Assembly (NCBI GenBank): GCA_022821065.1
Contig: JAJEEK010000063.1
Coordinates: 1-64,000 of the forward strand
DNA from: Candidatus Poribacteria bacterium
GTDB lineage: Bacteria > Poribacteria > WGA-4E > WGA-3G
DNA length: 64,000 bases
Direction of reading: 5' to 3'
Made by a program: the position numbers and the translations under genes. This document shows, one piece after another, positions 25,491 to 34,142 of this stretch. How positions within the stretch are numbered: the first letter of the stretch is position 1; every line of letters starts with the position of its first letter. The notes below the pieces were generated by a model, which was given only the letters and a program-made list of their open reading frames with translations, ran no database searches and was not told the origin of the DNA.

Positions 25491-26921
25491 ATGCCACAAA
25501 ATAAACCGCACATTCTACTCCTTATTAACGACGAACACCGTCCGGATATCCAGCCAATCGAAGGAGATACGGCTATCCGCATGCCAACGCTCTCTCGGTT
25601 TATGGAGGAAGGCACCTACTTGCGCAACGCTTATACGCCTTCGCCGGTCTGCGTCCCCGCACGTCAGAGTTTCCTTTCAGGGCTCTATCCCCGCAACTGT
25701 GGTTGCCTTAATTTCGGAGATCCGATGCCGACAGAGGTCCGAACAATCCCAGGACAATTAGGAAACTACGGCTACTATACCTGTTGCGCGGATAAGATGC
25801 ACTTCGTCGGAACTGACGTGATGCACGGCTGGCGAGAACGGATCGGACGCGATATTATCGGCAATAACGGCTATCCGTACGGCACTGTTAAGGACGAACA
25901 CCACGCACAGATTACACCAGAACCCGGCACCGGTATGAAGCGCGACAAAACGGCTCAGGAAATCCGAGATGCACAACCCGGCATTGGACACTGGATGCTC
26001 CATGACCAATACAATGTAGATGGCGCAGTACTGTTCCTTGAGGAGTATTTCGTCAACGCCTCTTATGATCGTCCAAAAGCCAATCCACTCTGTATGGCAG
26101 TAAGCCTCATAGCACCACATTATCCGTACCAGTGTCCGCTCGACCTGTTCAATTACTATATGCCGCGCGTAGAGCCAATTGTCGAAGAACCTAATGAGCA
26201 GTTTGGCTACAGCGATTTCTTTAGAGTGCGAATCGGAGAAGATGTAACCTATCGTCAAGCACACCGAGCAACAGCGGCGTACTACGGGATGATTGAGTGG
26301 ATGGATGCACAATTCGGTCGGGTCATTGAAAAACTTGAACATCTGAATGTCTTGGACGATTTCATCATCGTTTTCCTCTCCGATCACGGCGAGATGCTCG
26401 GTACAAAAGGATTGTGGGAGAAGCAGAGTTACTTTGAGGCTTCAGCGCGTGTACCACTCTCCATCTGGTACCCGAAACGATTTGGACGAGAACCGAGAAT
26501 CGTTGAGCAGAATGTGTCGTTAGTCGATCTCTTCCCAACACTATGCGATTTGGCAGAGATCCCCGCGCCCGATGAACTCGATGGACGCTCGCTTGTTCCT
26601 TTGATCGATGGGGACACAGCCGACTGGGACGATGACGATACCGTTTATAGCGAACTCTGGCGCGCCCAAAATGGACCCTCTGTGATGGTTAAGGAGGGGA
26701 ATTTAAAGTATTTCAAATTTGACAACAATAAAGGGTGGCCCGAGCAACTTTTTGATCTCTCCAAAGACCCGGATGAACGAAACAACCTCATTGACGTACC
26801 AGATTATGCGGACGCGCTTTCAAGGCTACGTTCAAAAGCCGACGCATTACCGGCACCACGTCGCAAAGATAAGAACAACAGATTTATTGACCCACATCGT
26901 CCGATTGCCGCTACAGATTAA
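25491..26921 (+). CDS. Sulfatase (type I, FGly-dependent)
   Basis: A 476-residue alkaline-phosphatase-fold sulfatase. Cys54 in PVCVPARQS is the CxPxR site that must be converted to formylglycine. LLINDEHRPD supplies the N-terminal metal ligands and LSDHGEMLG (about 300) the C-terminal ones. No signal peptide is visible, so it appears cytoplasmic and would need an internal FGE. Neighbouring PhyH oxygenases suggest a pathway that both oxidises and desulfates its substrate. The stop lies inside a 20-bp tandem duplication. Confidence 0.92.
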   Translation: MPQNKPHILLLINDEHRPDIQPIEGDTAIRMPTLSRFMEEGTYLRNAYTPSPVCVPARQSFLSGLYPRNCGCLNFGDPMPTEVRTIPGQLGNYGYYTCCADKMHFVGTDVMHGWRERIGRDIIGNNGYPYGTVKDEHHAQITPEPGTGMKRDKTAQEIRDAQPGIGHWMLHDQYNVDGAVLFLEEYFVNASYDRPKANPLCMAVSLIAPHYPYQCPLDLFNYYMPRVEPIVEEPNEQFGYSDFFRVRIGEDVTYRQAHRATAAYYGMIEWMDAQFGRVIEKLEHLNVLDDFIIVFLSDHGEMLGTKGLWEKQSYFEASARVPLSIWYPKRFGREPRIVEQNVSLVDLFPTLCDLAEIPAPDELDGRSLVPLIDGDTADWDDDDTVYSELWRAQNGPSVMVKEGNLKYFKFDNNKGWPEQLFDLSKDPDERNNLIDVPDYADALSRLRSKADALPAPRRKDKNNRFIDPHRPIAATD

Positions 26922-26943
26922 AAATTGCCGCTACAGATTAAAA
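26904..26943. repeat. Tandem 20-bp duplication at a gene junction
   Basis: ATTGCCGCTACAGATTAAAA occurs twice in direct succession (26904-26923, 26924-26943). The first copy carries the last codons and stop of the sulfatase gene; the second copy forms the leader of the phosphoesterase gene. The two copies are identical, which points to a recent slippage event. Confidence 0.85.
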
Positions 26944-26951
26944 TCCGAAAT

Positions 26952-28151
26952 ATGAAATTTAACGCCACCGCTTTCAAACGTCCGAAGTTCACCTATTACA
27001 TTCTGACCCTCTGTTGTATCGTTCAAGCGATACAGTTGACGAGTGCCGGATGCAGTCATACCAAACCGTATTACCATCCTGATATACCCGATATTGGAAA
27101 ACGTGAGAGCGAAATAGGTGGCGTGCTGCGCTATCGTCTCTTATTACTCGGCGATGGCGGTGCGCCGAAGCCGGATGAACCTGTCTTACAAACCCTCAGC
27201 GAATGGGCGCGAAAGGACGCTGTAAAAACGAGTATCATCTTTCTGGGGGACAATATGTATCCGGAAGGGATGACAGAACGTCGAAAGCATGAAGCAGCGA
27301 CGCGGCTCGGACCGCAAATCTCCGTTATCAAAGATACCGGTGCCCACGGGTTCTTTATTCCGGGAAACCACGATTGGGCAAGCGGAGAATCGGAAGGTTA
27401 CAGCGCACTTCTCACACAAGAGAAGTTTATCAACGAGGCACTTGCTGGTGAATCGAATTTCCTGCCGACTGGCGGCTCACCCGGACCTGTTGCGATTGAG
27501 TTGCCGAAAGCCAATCCTACCGTCCGGCTTATTGTTTTGGATACACAGTGGTGGCTCCACCAACACGAAAAACCGCAGAAATCACCTGAAACCGTTATAA
27601 CAGAACTGATAGCACTGTTAGATACGGAACTACCGGTTATTGTTGTCGGACACCATCCCTTACAAAGTTACGGTCCACACGGCGGCTATTTTGACTGGAA
27701 ATCTCATTTTTTTGCTGCCAGAGTTCTTAAAAAATGGCTCTGGATTCCAACCCCGATACTCGGCTCCATGTATGCGTATACAAGAGGACACCTTTATAAA
27801 CTCGACCAAGATATAGGCAGCGCACGCAACAAAAATATGGTAGCACAACTCAACCGAGTATTTTCTGCAAGGAGACCCGCACACCAAGGAGGCACACCCT
27901 TTTTAATATACGCTTCAGGACATGAACACTCGTTACAAGTCCTGAAAGGCGACAAGGTTGACTACCTTCTTATCAGTGGCGCTGCCGCGAGTCGGAAAGT
28001 AACGGAAGTGATGTCTGGGGACAACACCCTATTCGCGCATCAGCATACAGGTTTCATGGCAGTGGATTTTTTTACCGATGGGAAAGTTCTGTTGCGGGTG
28101 GTCGAACCTGAAGGTAAAGGTGTTCTCTTTCACCGATGGTTGACTTTTTAG
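26952..28151 (+). CDS. Exported metallophosphoesterase
   Basis: A calcineurin-like phosphoesterase of 399 residues from the ATG at 26952. A hydrophobic leader ends in a TSAGC-like site, so it is secreted or a lipoprotein (the lipobox is not canonical). The metal motifs are in order: LLLGDGGAP (the usual D-x-H is D-G-G), FLGDNMYP, GNHDW, VVGHHPLQSYG and SGHEHSLQ. The D-G-G variant at the first motif is also known from acid-phosphatase-like members. The gene starts 30 bases after the sulfatase stop. The substrate is unknown. Confidence 0.85.
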   Translation: MKFNATAFKRPKFTYYILTLCCIVQAIQLTSAGCSHTKPYYHPDIPDIGKRESEIGGVLRYRLLLLGDGGAPKPDEPVLQTLSEWARKDAVKTSIIFLGDNMYPEGMTERRKHEAATRLGPQISVIKDTGAHGFFIPGNHDWASGESEGYSALLTQEKFINEALAGESNFLPTGGSPGPVAIELPKANPTVRLIVLDTQWWLHQHEKPQKSPETVITELIALLDTELPVIVVGHHPLQSYGPHGGYFDWKSHFFAARVLKKWLWIPTPILGSMYAYTRGHLYKLDQDIGSARNKNMVAQLNRVFSARRPAHQGGTPFLIYASGHEHSLQVLKGDKVDYLLISGAAASRKVTEVMSGDNTLFAHQHTGFMAVDFFTDGKVLLRVVEPEGKGVLFHRWLTF

Positions 28152-28191
28152 TCTTTTAACGTGAGTTCCATAATCATACATTGTACGCGAA

Positions 28192-28221
28192 ATAGGCAGG
28201 ACTCAGATATGTCCTGCCTAT
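28192..28221. terminator. Bidirectional stem-loop
   Basis: Arms ATAGGCAGGAC and GTCCTGCCTAT (11 bp, perfect) around an 8-base loop, between the convergent phosphoesterase (+) and small membrane protein (-) genes. T-rich sequence follows on the plus strand. Confidence 0.7.
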
Positions 28222-28224
28222 GGT

Positions 28225-28554
28225 TTATTTTGCTTCGTTGCGATTCTGGCGGGCGTACTTTAGATATTCCAGATTCTGAAGGTGTAGTTCAGTTTCTTCC
28301 AATTGAGAGCGGATTTCCTGCAAATCCCCAACAATCTGTTTTAAACCGGCATTCACCTGACGGTAAGCCTGTTCGCCTCTGTTTGGTTTATACCCCGATG
28401 CTTTTAGAGAATACGAGGTTCCCTGCCAGACACACACGAGCGTCGTGATTATTGTTGTCCCTGCAATTATTGCTACAATAGCGGTAAACGCAGCGGTGAA
28501 TTTAAAAAGAAAGAAAAATCCTATCACAAGAAAAATTATTAGTAACACAGACAT
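28225..28554 (-). CDS. Small membrane coiled-coil protein (PspB-like)
   Basis: A 109-residue protein with two hydrophobic helices (about 3-18 and 20-42), a short linker and a long coiled coil (about 64-105, heptads through LKQIVGDLQEIRSQLEETEL). The layout is like phage-shock PspB-type proteins, but sequence identity is not evident. AGGAGG precedes the ATG. It lies 15 bases after a related small membrane gene, so the two form a unit. Confidence 0.7.
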   Translation of the reverse strand: MSVLLIIFLVIGFFFLFKFTAAFTAIVAIIAGTTIITTLVCVWQGTSYSLKASGYKPNRGEQAYRQVNAGLKQIVGDLQEIRSQLEETELHLQNLEYLKYARQNRNEAK

Positions 28555-28569
28555 GGCTGTCCTCCTCCG

Positions 28570-28806
28570 TTACCCATCCCCGCCTTTAGCGATTTTGATG
28601 AGTCGTTCCACTTCCTTTTTCAGAACAGCGATTTCTTGTTGAACATCTGCCACCTGCTGCTGCAGTGTCGCCATTTCACGCTCTGATGCTCCTTTTGTCA
28701 ATCCGTCTCTTTTTTTCACGTAAGAAATACCCATCCAGACGACTCCGAGCGTTATTAGCATGATGCTCCCAGATATAATAGCGATAATTAAAACAACTTC
28801 TCCCAT
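28570..28806 (-). CDS. Small membrane coiled-coil protein (PspB-like)
   Basis: A 78-residue protein from the ATG at 28806, which has GGAGGG 8 bases upstream; the frame extends to a TTG five codons earlier. It has one membrane helix (about 4-27), a basic turn (KKRDG), and a coiled coil (about 45-72). The layout is that of PspB-type envelope-stress proteins. It pairs with the similar gene downstream. Confidence 0.7.
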   Translation of the reverse strand: MGEVVLIIAIISGSIMLITLGVVWMGISYVKKRDGLTKGASEREMATLQQQVADVQQEIAVLKKEVERLIKIAKGGDG

Positions 28807-28901
28807 TTTCAGTCCCTCCAACTCTGTAACAAAATGTAGTCTTATTTTATTAGAGTCTGCAGGAGAGAGAAAGAGAGTAAAAAAAACACCGCCAATTTAT
28901 T

Positions 28902-29669
28902 TTAACCAAATTTCGATATATTTTTCTCATCTGGCAGTTGAAAAGACTGTTCCGATTCGTCTTTCTCCAGCAGACGCGTAACATCATACCCTCTACGGAG
29001 CAATTCGATCAAAAGTTCGTCATCTGAGGCATCATTTACCGAACTTAACGTTTTCGTACTTATGTTAGATTCGGCGTGGATCGACATGGCCTCCGACGCT
29101 TCGCGGACACCAGCATAGTTCACCCCTAAGTACCGCTGGGTTGTTACCACGCTTTTATGCCCTAACATCTCTTGCACAGCATAAATATCGTTCGTCTGTT
29201 CATAGAGACGCTGCGCGTAAGATTTCCGCAAGGAATGCGTGCCGAGTTTCCCATTTAATCCAGCAGCCTCAAATGCTGGTTTTAGTACGTCGTGCGCTGC
29301 GATACGCGACATCGCTTTCCGTCCTTTGCCTTTCCGCGATGGAAACAGCGGACGATTGGCATCAACATCTCCAAATAATTCGCTATGCCAAGCGATAAGT
29401 GCCTCGATCGCCTCTCTGCCATCCATATTGACAGGCACGGCTCTTGACACTTCACCACCTTTCACGATGCTCCGATCAAAGAGTAAATCTTTGACAGGCT
29501 TGCTATTCTGCCACACATCGCCTACCCTCAAGGCAAGCAGCTCGCTAACCCGTCCACCAACGGATACGCCTAACATAAATAGACTCCGATTCCGGATGGC
29601 AAACGTCCCCTCAAAAGTTTCCGACACTTTCCGGATTTCAGCATTATCTAATGGTCTTGTGCCTTTCAT
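28902..29669 (-). CDS. Tyrosine recombinase (integrase) without core-binding domain
   Basis: A 255-residue site-specific recombinase. The catalytic set is complete: Arg40 (GGRVSELL), Lys70, His145-x-x-Arg148 (THSLRK), His171 (LGHKS) and Tyr180 (TQRYLG). The N-terminal SAM-like core-binding domain is absent, and a 60-residue tail follows. Such short forms are common as orphans in environmental genomes. No attachment sites or phage genes flank it. A GAAGGAG site precedes the ATG. Confidence 0.88.
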   Translation of the reverse strand: MKGTRPLDNAEIRKVSETFEGTFAIRNRSLFMLGVSVGGRVSELLALRVGDVWQNSKPVKDLLFDRSIVKGGEVSRAVPVNMDGREAIEALIAWHSELFGDVDANRPLFPSRKGKGRKAMSRIAAHDVLKPAFEAAGLNGKLGTHSLRKSYAQRLYEQTNDIYAVQEMLGHKSVVTTQRYLGVNYAGVREASEAMSIHAESNISTKTLSSVNDASDDELLIELLRRGYDVTRLLEKDESEQSFQLPDEKNISKFG

Positions 29670-29739
29670 CTAAAAAACTCCTTCGCATAAGTTATTACAT
29701 ATATTTAATAAAACGGAATAAAAACTTCATCGGTTACCG

Positions 29740-31158
29740 TTAGAAAGATGTGGACCTTCTACCGGTTGCACTGGCGCAAAGTTCACATACTAACTGTTCC
29801 AAAACACAGGCATCATCTGTGTCGCTTGTCTTTAACTCGGTATCGATGATAAGAGTCTTTTCGATTGCATCGACCAACTCATCCAGTGTAAAAGCATGAA
29901 GTGTTTGAAAAATTTTATACGCGACATACGGATTCTGTTTCAGAATGTTATGTGTAGCAGACTTAGGCAAGATGTCAACGACCTCTCCAGCAAGCGGTTG
30001 GAAGATATTTTTTGTAAATTCAGCAAACGGTATACGGCTTCGGAGTGGTCGAAGTCCCTTCCTGTCAGCGATAAGTTTGGCTTGGAGTGCGAACCGGAAA
30101 TAACGTGTAATTGCAGCATTCACCACAATAGGTTCTTGCTCATTGGCTAACACTTCGTGAAGGCTCTTTACCGCCTGTCCAACCGAGCGTTTCCCGATCG
30201 CATCCGTGAGGTCAAAAATGCTGTCAAACGTATTCTGCGTCACCATATTTCGGACATCCTGTTCATCAACTTGAGGTTTATCACCAACAAAGTTGACGAT
30301 TTTATTGATCGCTTCAGCGATTGTGTGCATATCACCCCCAGTTCGCGTCCGAAGAAGCGAGAACGCCCGCGGTGTTATCTGTTTACCGTATTCAGTCAAT
30401 TTGTCTGAAACCTTCTTATAGAGCGGGTCCCGGTTCAGTGACGAACCAGCTTCCACCGGATCAAAAGACCGGTAGCGTCCGACATCTTCAATGGCTTTAA
30501 CAACTTGGTTTCGTGCATTCACGGATCCCTGTACCGTAAATATTAGCACACTATGTTTGGGTAGATCGCCTTGGAGCCAATTGAGAAGTACAGCGACATC
30601 GCCGGTATCATCAGTTTCCGCAGTGGCATAAGCGTCAAGTTGCTGGACAATCTGCGGTAAACGTTCTAAGAAACCACGTTCTTCATCAGTGAGTTTTGTG
30701 TTTAGCTCATCAATGAGCGAATCGACAGCATTTACGTAGTTGAAATCATTTTCGGCTATCTGATGCGGGCTCACCTCTAAAAGTTTTGCCAATGTAGAGA
30801 TAGATTTCTGCGGATTTGTAGTTTCAATTTTAAATGCATTCCGGACAATTGTTATCGGTGCTGTGCGTTGCTGAACTTTAAAGAATGGTGCGTCTCGGAC
30901 AACCACAACTCGTCGTTCTGCCATGACTGGATAGAGGTCAACCTGCGTCAAAATTTCTCGAATTGTTATATTCGCGTCCTCTATAAAAGTGAGATTGAAA
31001 TCACGCGTTTCGGGTACAAGCAGATGCTCAAGCATCTGTTTGAGGGTTCCCTCAATAAGAAAACTCTCCTCACCACAGAGCAGATACACCGGAAACACTT
31101 TATCGTTTTGGATTTCTCGGAGGATATTTGGTAGTGGAGTTGCTGGTTTTTGTCTCAT
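29740..31158 (-). CDS. holA: DNA polymerase III delta subunit
   Basis: The clamp-loader subunit that opens the beta clamp. The N-terminal ATPase-like domain begins VYLLCGEESFLIEGTLKQML; domains II and III carry LLRTRTGGDMHTIAEAINKI, DSIFDLTDAIGKRS and the C-terminal helical collar. At 472 residues it is about 130 longer than typical. The extra length is an insertion of roughly 95 residues (about 97-190) in domain I between VVVVRDAPFF and the SVLIFTVQG strand. AAGGAAG precedes the ATG. Essential replication gene; single unit. Confidence 0.88.
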   Translation of the reverse strand: MRQKPATPLPNILREIQNDKVFPVYLLCGEESFLIEGTLKQMLEHLLVPETRDFNLTFIEDANITIREILTQVDLYPVMAERRVVVVRDAPFFKVQQRTAPITIVRNAFKIETTNPQKSISTLAKLLEVSPHQIAENDFNYVNAVDSLIDELNTKLTDEERGFLERLPQIVQQLDAYATAETDDTGDVAVLLNWLQGDLPKHSVLIFTVQGSVNARNQVVKAIEDVGRYRSFDPVEAGSSLNRDPLYKKVSDKLTEYGKQITPRAFSLLRTRTGGDMHTIAEAINKIVNFVGDKPQVDEQDVRNMVTQNTFDSIFDLTDAIGKRSVGQAVKSLHEVLANEQEPIVVNAAITRYFRFALQAKLIADRKGLRPLRSRIPFAEFTKNIFQPLAGEVVDILPKSATHNILKQNPYVAYKIFQTLHAFTLDELVDAIEKTLIIDTELKTSDTDDACVLEQLVCELCASATGRRSTSF

Positions 31159-31234
31159 CAGATCTTCCTTTAGCTATAATTGGGTAGGAAATAGCTGCAC
31201 TAATGTGCAGTGGGCTCTGAATCTGAAAATAAAA

Positions 31235-31385
31235 AGACCCCCTAATTAGGTAGGCATTTTTGAGTGTCGCCGCTAAGAGACTAAAAGATTGGGGTTTCTA
31301 TCTCAGGAACTGTCTTATGGGAACGAAGGACACCTACTGCAAACACAGGCGTGTGATGGTGCCAACCCTCATAGGATCAGGTACA
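31235..31385 (-). ncRNA. Candidate structured RNA between holA and the FmdB gene
   Basis: The 270-base gap has no credible protein. Read on the minus strand it contains GUAGG...CCUAC and UGUC...GACA as an outer stem, CUGAGA...UCUUAG as an inner stem, an ACAC/GUGU hairpin at the 5' side, and an oligo-U run after a CCUAAUUAGG palindrome. The segment GCGGCGACAC resembles a conserved stretch of the 3' half of proteobacterial 6S RNA, but the match is short and from memory. The strand and ends are uncertain. Confidence 0.3.
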
Positions 31386-31429
31386 TGAATATAATTTAAC
31401 TACGACAAACTGTCGCCTGTCGGGACTGC

Positions 31430-31612
31430 TCAGGTAGCATTATCGCTAACGGTCTCCCTCTGGGGCGCAGCGGTAGCGAACGCAGAGAAGCGTTTCTTTG
31501 TGTCGTGTGTGCCACAACTCGGGCATTTTGCAGGTTTGTCAGTGTTATGCGAGCGTTCAAGCACTTCAAACTCAGTACCGCAGTCGTTACAGTGATATTC
31601 AAAAATAGGCAT
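31430..31612 (-). CDS. FmdB-family zinc ribbon protein
   Basis: A 60-residue protein starting MPIFEYHCNDCG with CxxC pairs CNDC and CPSC, the single zinc ribbon of the FmdB/putative regulatory family. Function in the family is unknown. The gene starts 9 bases after the preceding toroid gene, with the ribosome site overlapping that gene's stop. The tail (ATAAPQRETVSDNAT) is low-complexity. Confidence 0.85.
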   Translation of the reverse strand: MPIFEYHCNDCGTEFEVLERSHNTDKPAKCPSCGTHDTKKRFSAFATAAPQRETVSDNAT

Positions 31613-31621
31613 CGTTTCCCT

Positions 31622-34054
31622 CTAAGCCGTGGTGGGTCGAATAATCAACTTTATCTTTGTTCCTTTTGGTGGAATCACATCGGTATTGACTCGATACGTT
31701 CTATCGTCGGTCCCGGTCGGTAAAGGGTGATTGAAGATAGAATCTGGATCTCGGTAGACAGCGATAATATTATGGAAAAGTTGAGCAGTCCACTGGTTGT
31801 TTTTCAATCTACCGCCGGTGAAAATCCAAGGCGTTTCTTGCATCGGTTGCTCTTTGAAAGCGTTCCAGAGGAGTTCGCGGGCGCGGCGTGAAATCACTTT
31901 ATCGCCTTGGTTCCACTCTATTCGAATCTCTACAGGCGAACCTTTAGGGGTCCGCGGATCACCTTCAACCGAAAGATTCATCCCAGCATCCAACTCCAAG
32001 GCACCGAGTACCGTAATTATATGAATCGGTTCTGCGTCGACAATCAAAACGCTTTCATGGGTCTTGCCGAGTTTACCGCACGCCAAGAATTCAATAATGG
32101 TATCCGCGCCGACAATATTAATCTCACCCGGTATTGTTATTTCACGTTTATTGGTGTCCAGAATCACATTTCCCAACTTATAAACGTTTTCGCTAAGTTG
32201 CTCGGGTGCCATTTGCAGATCGGTCGCCGACGTGGATTGTGGATAAACAGTAATATTTTCCGAGGCGGTATTATCACTTTTATCTGTATCTGTGATGTCG
32301 ATGCTTGCTACAAGTTCTATCTCACCATCAGTTGCTGGCACCCAATCCGCTGAGACGACAGTCTCTTGAAGTTTTGGTGTCCAGAGTACTTCAGTTTTAC
32401 TCACTTCTTTGTTATCTACATAAAACCTTATATTGAGAATTCCATCAAAAGGTGTTCCGGTATTACGCAAGGTTGTGCTGAGTCGAACTGCTTCACCGAC
32501 ACGCGGCGAAGGCGGTGAAAATCGGAGGCTTTTTGGGACAATCCCGATATTCGGTTCTGTCGGACCCGCGAGTGCATGGCTTAAAGTCATCACTGCAAAA
32601 CATGTCGCCAAAAAATCGCTCTCTGAGCCGCGCCATCTTCCGTCAGGTTGCTGTTGCGAGACCATCATCTGTGAGATTTCATCGTACCAATTATAGCCAG
32701 CAAACGTATCTAAAGTCGGTGGAATGTCACAGAACCGTTGCAATGAGAGCAGATAATAGTAGAGCCATGAATTAGAACCTGGATTTCGCGTTAAGGTCCA
32801 ATGCCTTTTTATCCATGCGATGCCTTTTTGGATCTGCGGATCATCGGCCGGCACTCCACATGCGCGCAGTGCCCACAGTCCGGTTGCTGTCATACTCCCG
32901 TAGACCCCAATTGCCCAAGGAGAACCATCATCAACTAAATTATAGAGCCATCCACCGGTTTCAGTTTGGTTTCGGCGAATCCACTGCTCGGCCCGTGTCC
33001 ATGTGTCCGCTGGAATATTAAGTCCCCACTGTTTCGCAGCATAAAGTGCGTAGATAACCATGTTCATGTGTGCGCCATCGGCAGTGAAGCCGTATCCCCA
33101 ACCGCCATCGTCTCTTGGATCAGCGAAATCGTCGTCAGGAACAGGGAGTTGCTTTTCGATTAATCGGTTTATAGCAAATTGCGCACGTTCCCTATACGCC
33201 TCATCTTGGATCGTTACGAGAATCGGAATAATTACCGCATATTGATAAACGGCGAACTCGTTCCAATCCTGCGCTAATAGGAATTCCAAACCGTTTTTAA
33301 CAGATGGGTGGGAAGGCGTATGTCCCGTTGCGAGCAAGGCTTGCAAGGCGAGTGCTGTCTCCTGCGTCTGATCTTCACCGAAATTCCAGACAGCGTCCGG
33401 CTCGAAATTTTCAGCTAACCCTTCCAAGCTTGCCTGACATGTGATACAAATTAGGATAAGTTGATTTTCAGTGCCACATTGCAAACAGGTTCTGCTATGT
33501 CTGCCCTGCTGCGCTATTATCCAATTAACACCTTTCGTTAGTGCATTCTGGAGCTGCTCGGGCGTGACAGGCGTAAACGTCTGGGGTTGTGCGACAATCG
33601 TTGTATAAGCGATATTATTGCTTTCATCCGCTTCTTCAATATACTTAGCATCCCTGGGGTTAACGACAGCGTAAATTTCTGTCTCGCCGGAGGGCGGTTG
33701 CCAACGCGTTTCTACCGATCCCGTCTCTCCGGGTTTCAACTCCAAAATTACATCCTTACAGACAATTTGGAGCGGCTTTGTTGTAGGATCACCTTCATAA
33801 AGGTCAACAACGAGATCCTCGTTCATCGTTGGGGTCGCGTCCCCAATGTTTTTCACCTGAACCGAGATCGTAATTTCTTCGCCTTCAATGGGTGTCCGGT
33901 TAGAAAATGTAATACTGTTAGTATCAATATGAAAATCTGGTAGCTGCGCGAATCCAGTTGTCGCAAACAACCCAACAAAAAATATGCAGATCCCGATTTT
34001 TAACAGGAGGCATCGAAAACTTGTAGGTTGTGCTGATGAGGGATATCTAATCAT
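31622..34054 (-). CDS. Secreted CARDB and alpha/alpha-toroid protein
   Basis: An 810-residue protein from the ATG at 34054, which has GAGGT 6 bases upstream (a GTG lies 4 codons earlier). A signal peptide is followed by a CARDB domain (about 40-150), a CxxC...CxxC zinc knuckle (about 200-215), a prenyltransferase/squalene-cyclase-type toroid (about 225-490; repeats such as DGGWGYGF, TGGWLYN, DGRWRGSESDFLATCFA), a second CARDB domain (about 510-620) and a C-terminal beta region. The cyclase DxDD motif is absent, so it is probably a binding protein, as in many Planctomycete and Poribacteria secretomes. It is co-transcribed with the FmdB gene. Confidence 0.8.
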   Translation of the reverse strand: MIRYPSSAQPTSFRCLLLKIGICIFFVGLFATTGFAQLPDFHIDTNSITFSNRTPIEGEEITISVQVKNIGDATPTMNEDLVVDLYEGDPTTKPLQIVCKDVILELKPGETGSVETRWQPPSGETEIYAVVNPRDAKYIEEADESNNIAYTTIVAQPQTFTPVTPEQLQNALTKGVNWIIAQQGRHSRTCLQCGTENQLILICITCQASLEGLAENFEPDAVWNFGEDQTQETALALQALLATGHTPSHPSVKNGLEFLLAQDWNEFAVYQYAVIIPILVTIQDEAYRERAQFAINRLIEKQLPVPDDDFADPRDDGGWGYGFTADGAHMNMVIYALYAAKQWGLNIPADTWTRAEQWIRRNQTETGGWLYNLVDDGSPWAIGVYGSMTATGLWALRACGVPADDPQIQKGIAWIKRHWTLTRNPGSNSWLYYYLLSLQRFCDIPPTLDTFAGYNWYDEISQMMVSQQQPDGRWRGSESDFLATCFAVMTLSHALAGPTEPNIGIVPKSLRFSPPSPRVGEAVRLSTTLRNTGTPFDGILNIRFYVDNKEVSKTEVLWTPKLQETVVSADWVPATDGEIELVASIDITDTDKSDNTASENITVYPQSTSATDLQMAPEQLSENVYKLGNVILDTNKREITIPGEINIVGADTIIEFLACGKLGKTHESVLIVDAEPIHIITVLGALELDAGMNLSVEGDPRTPKGSPVEIRIEWNQGDKVISRRARELLWNAFKEQPMQETPWIFTGGRLKNNQWTAQLFHNIIAVYRDPDSIFNHPLPTGTDDRTYRVNTDVIPPKGTKIKLIIRPTTA

Positions 34055-34142
34055 AACGTACCTCACATTTATCCATGAGAAAAGTTATAGTCTTGCCCGC
34101 GAGTGCTACCAGATACGTGCTATCTTTTTCCACGCTCCTGCG

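Noticed and set aside
25758..26387. A 209-codon open frame antisense to the sulfatase gene.
   Set aside because: A shadow of the sulfatase; composition and lack of domains argue against a gene.
28902..29669. A prophage or integrative element around the recombinase.
   Set aside because: No phage structural, replication or conjugation genes and no flanking direct repeats were seen; neighbours are holA and small membrane genes.
31421..31612. Possible second selenoprotein: the FmdB-like frame ends in TGA and stays open for nine more codons.
   Set aside because: The extension (AVPTGDSLS) shows no conserved motif or Cys, there is no GU-apex hairpin after the TGA, and the stop position suits a short zinc ribbon protein.
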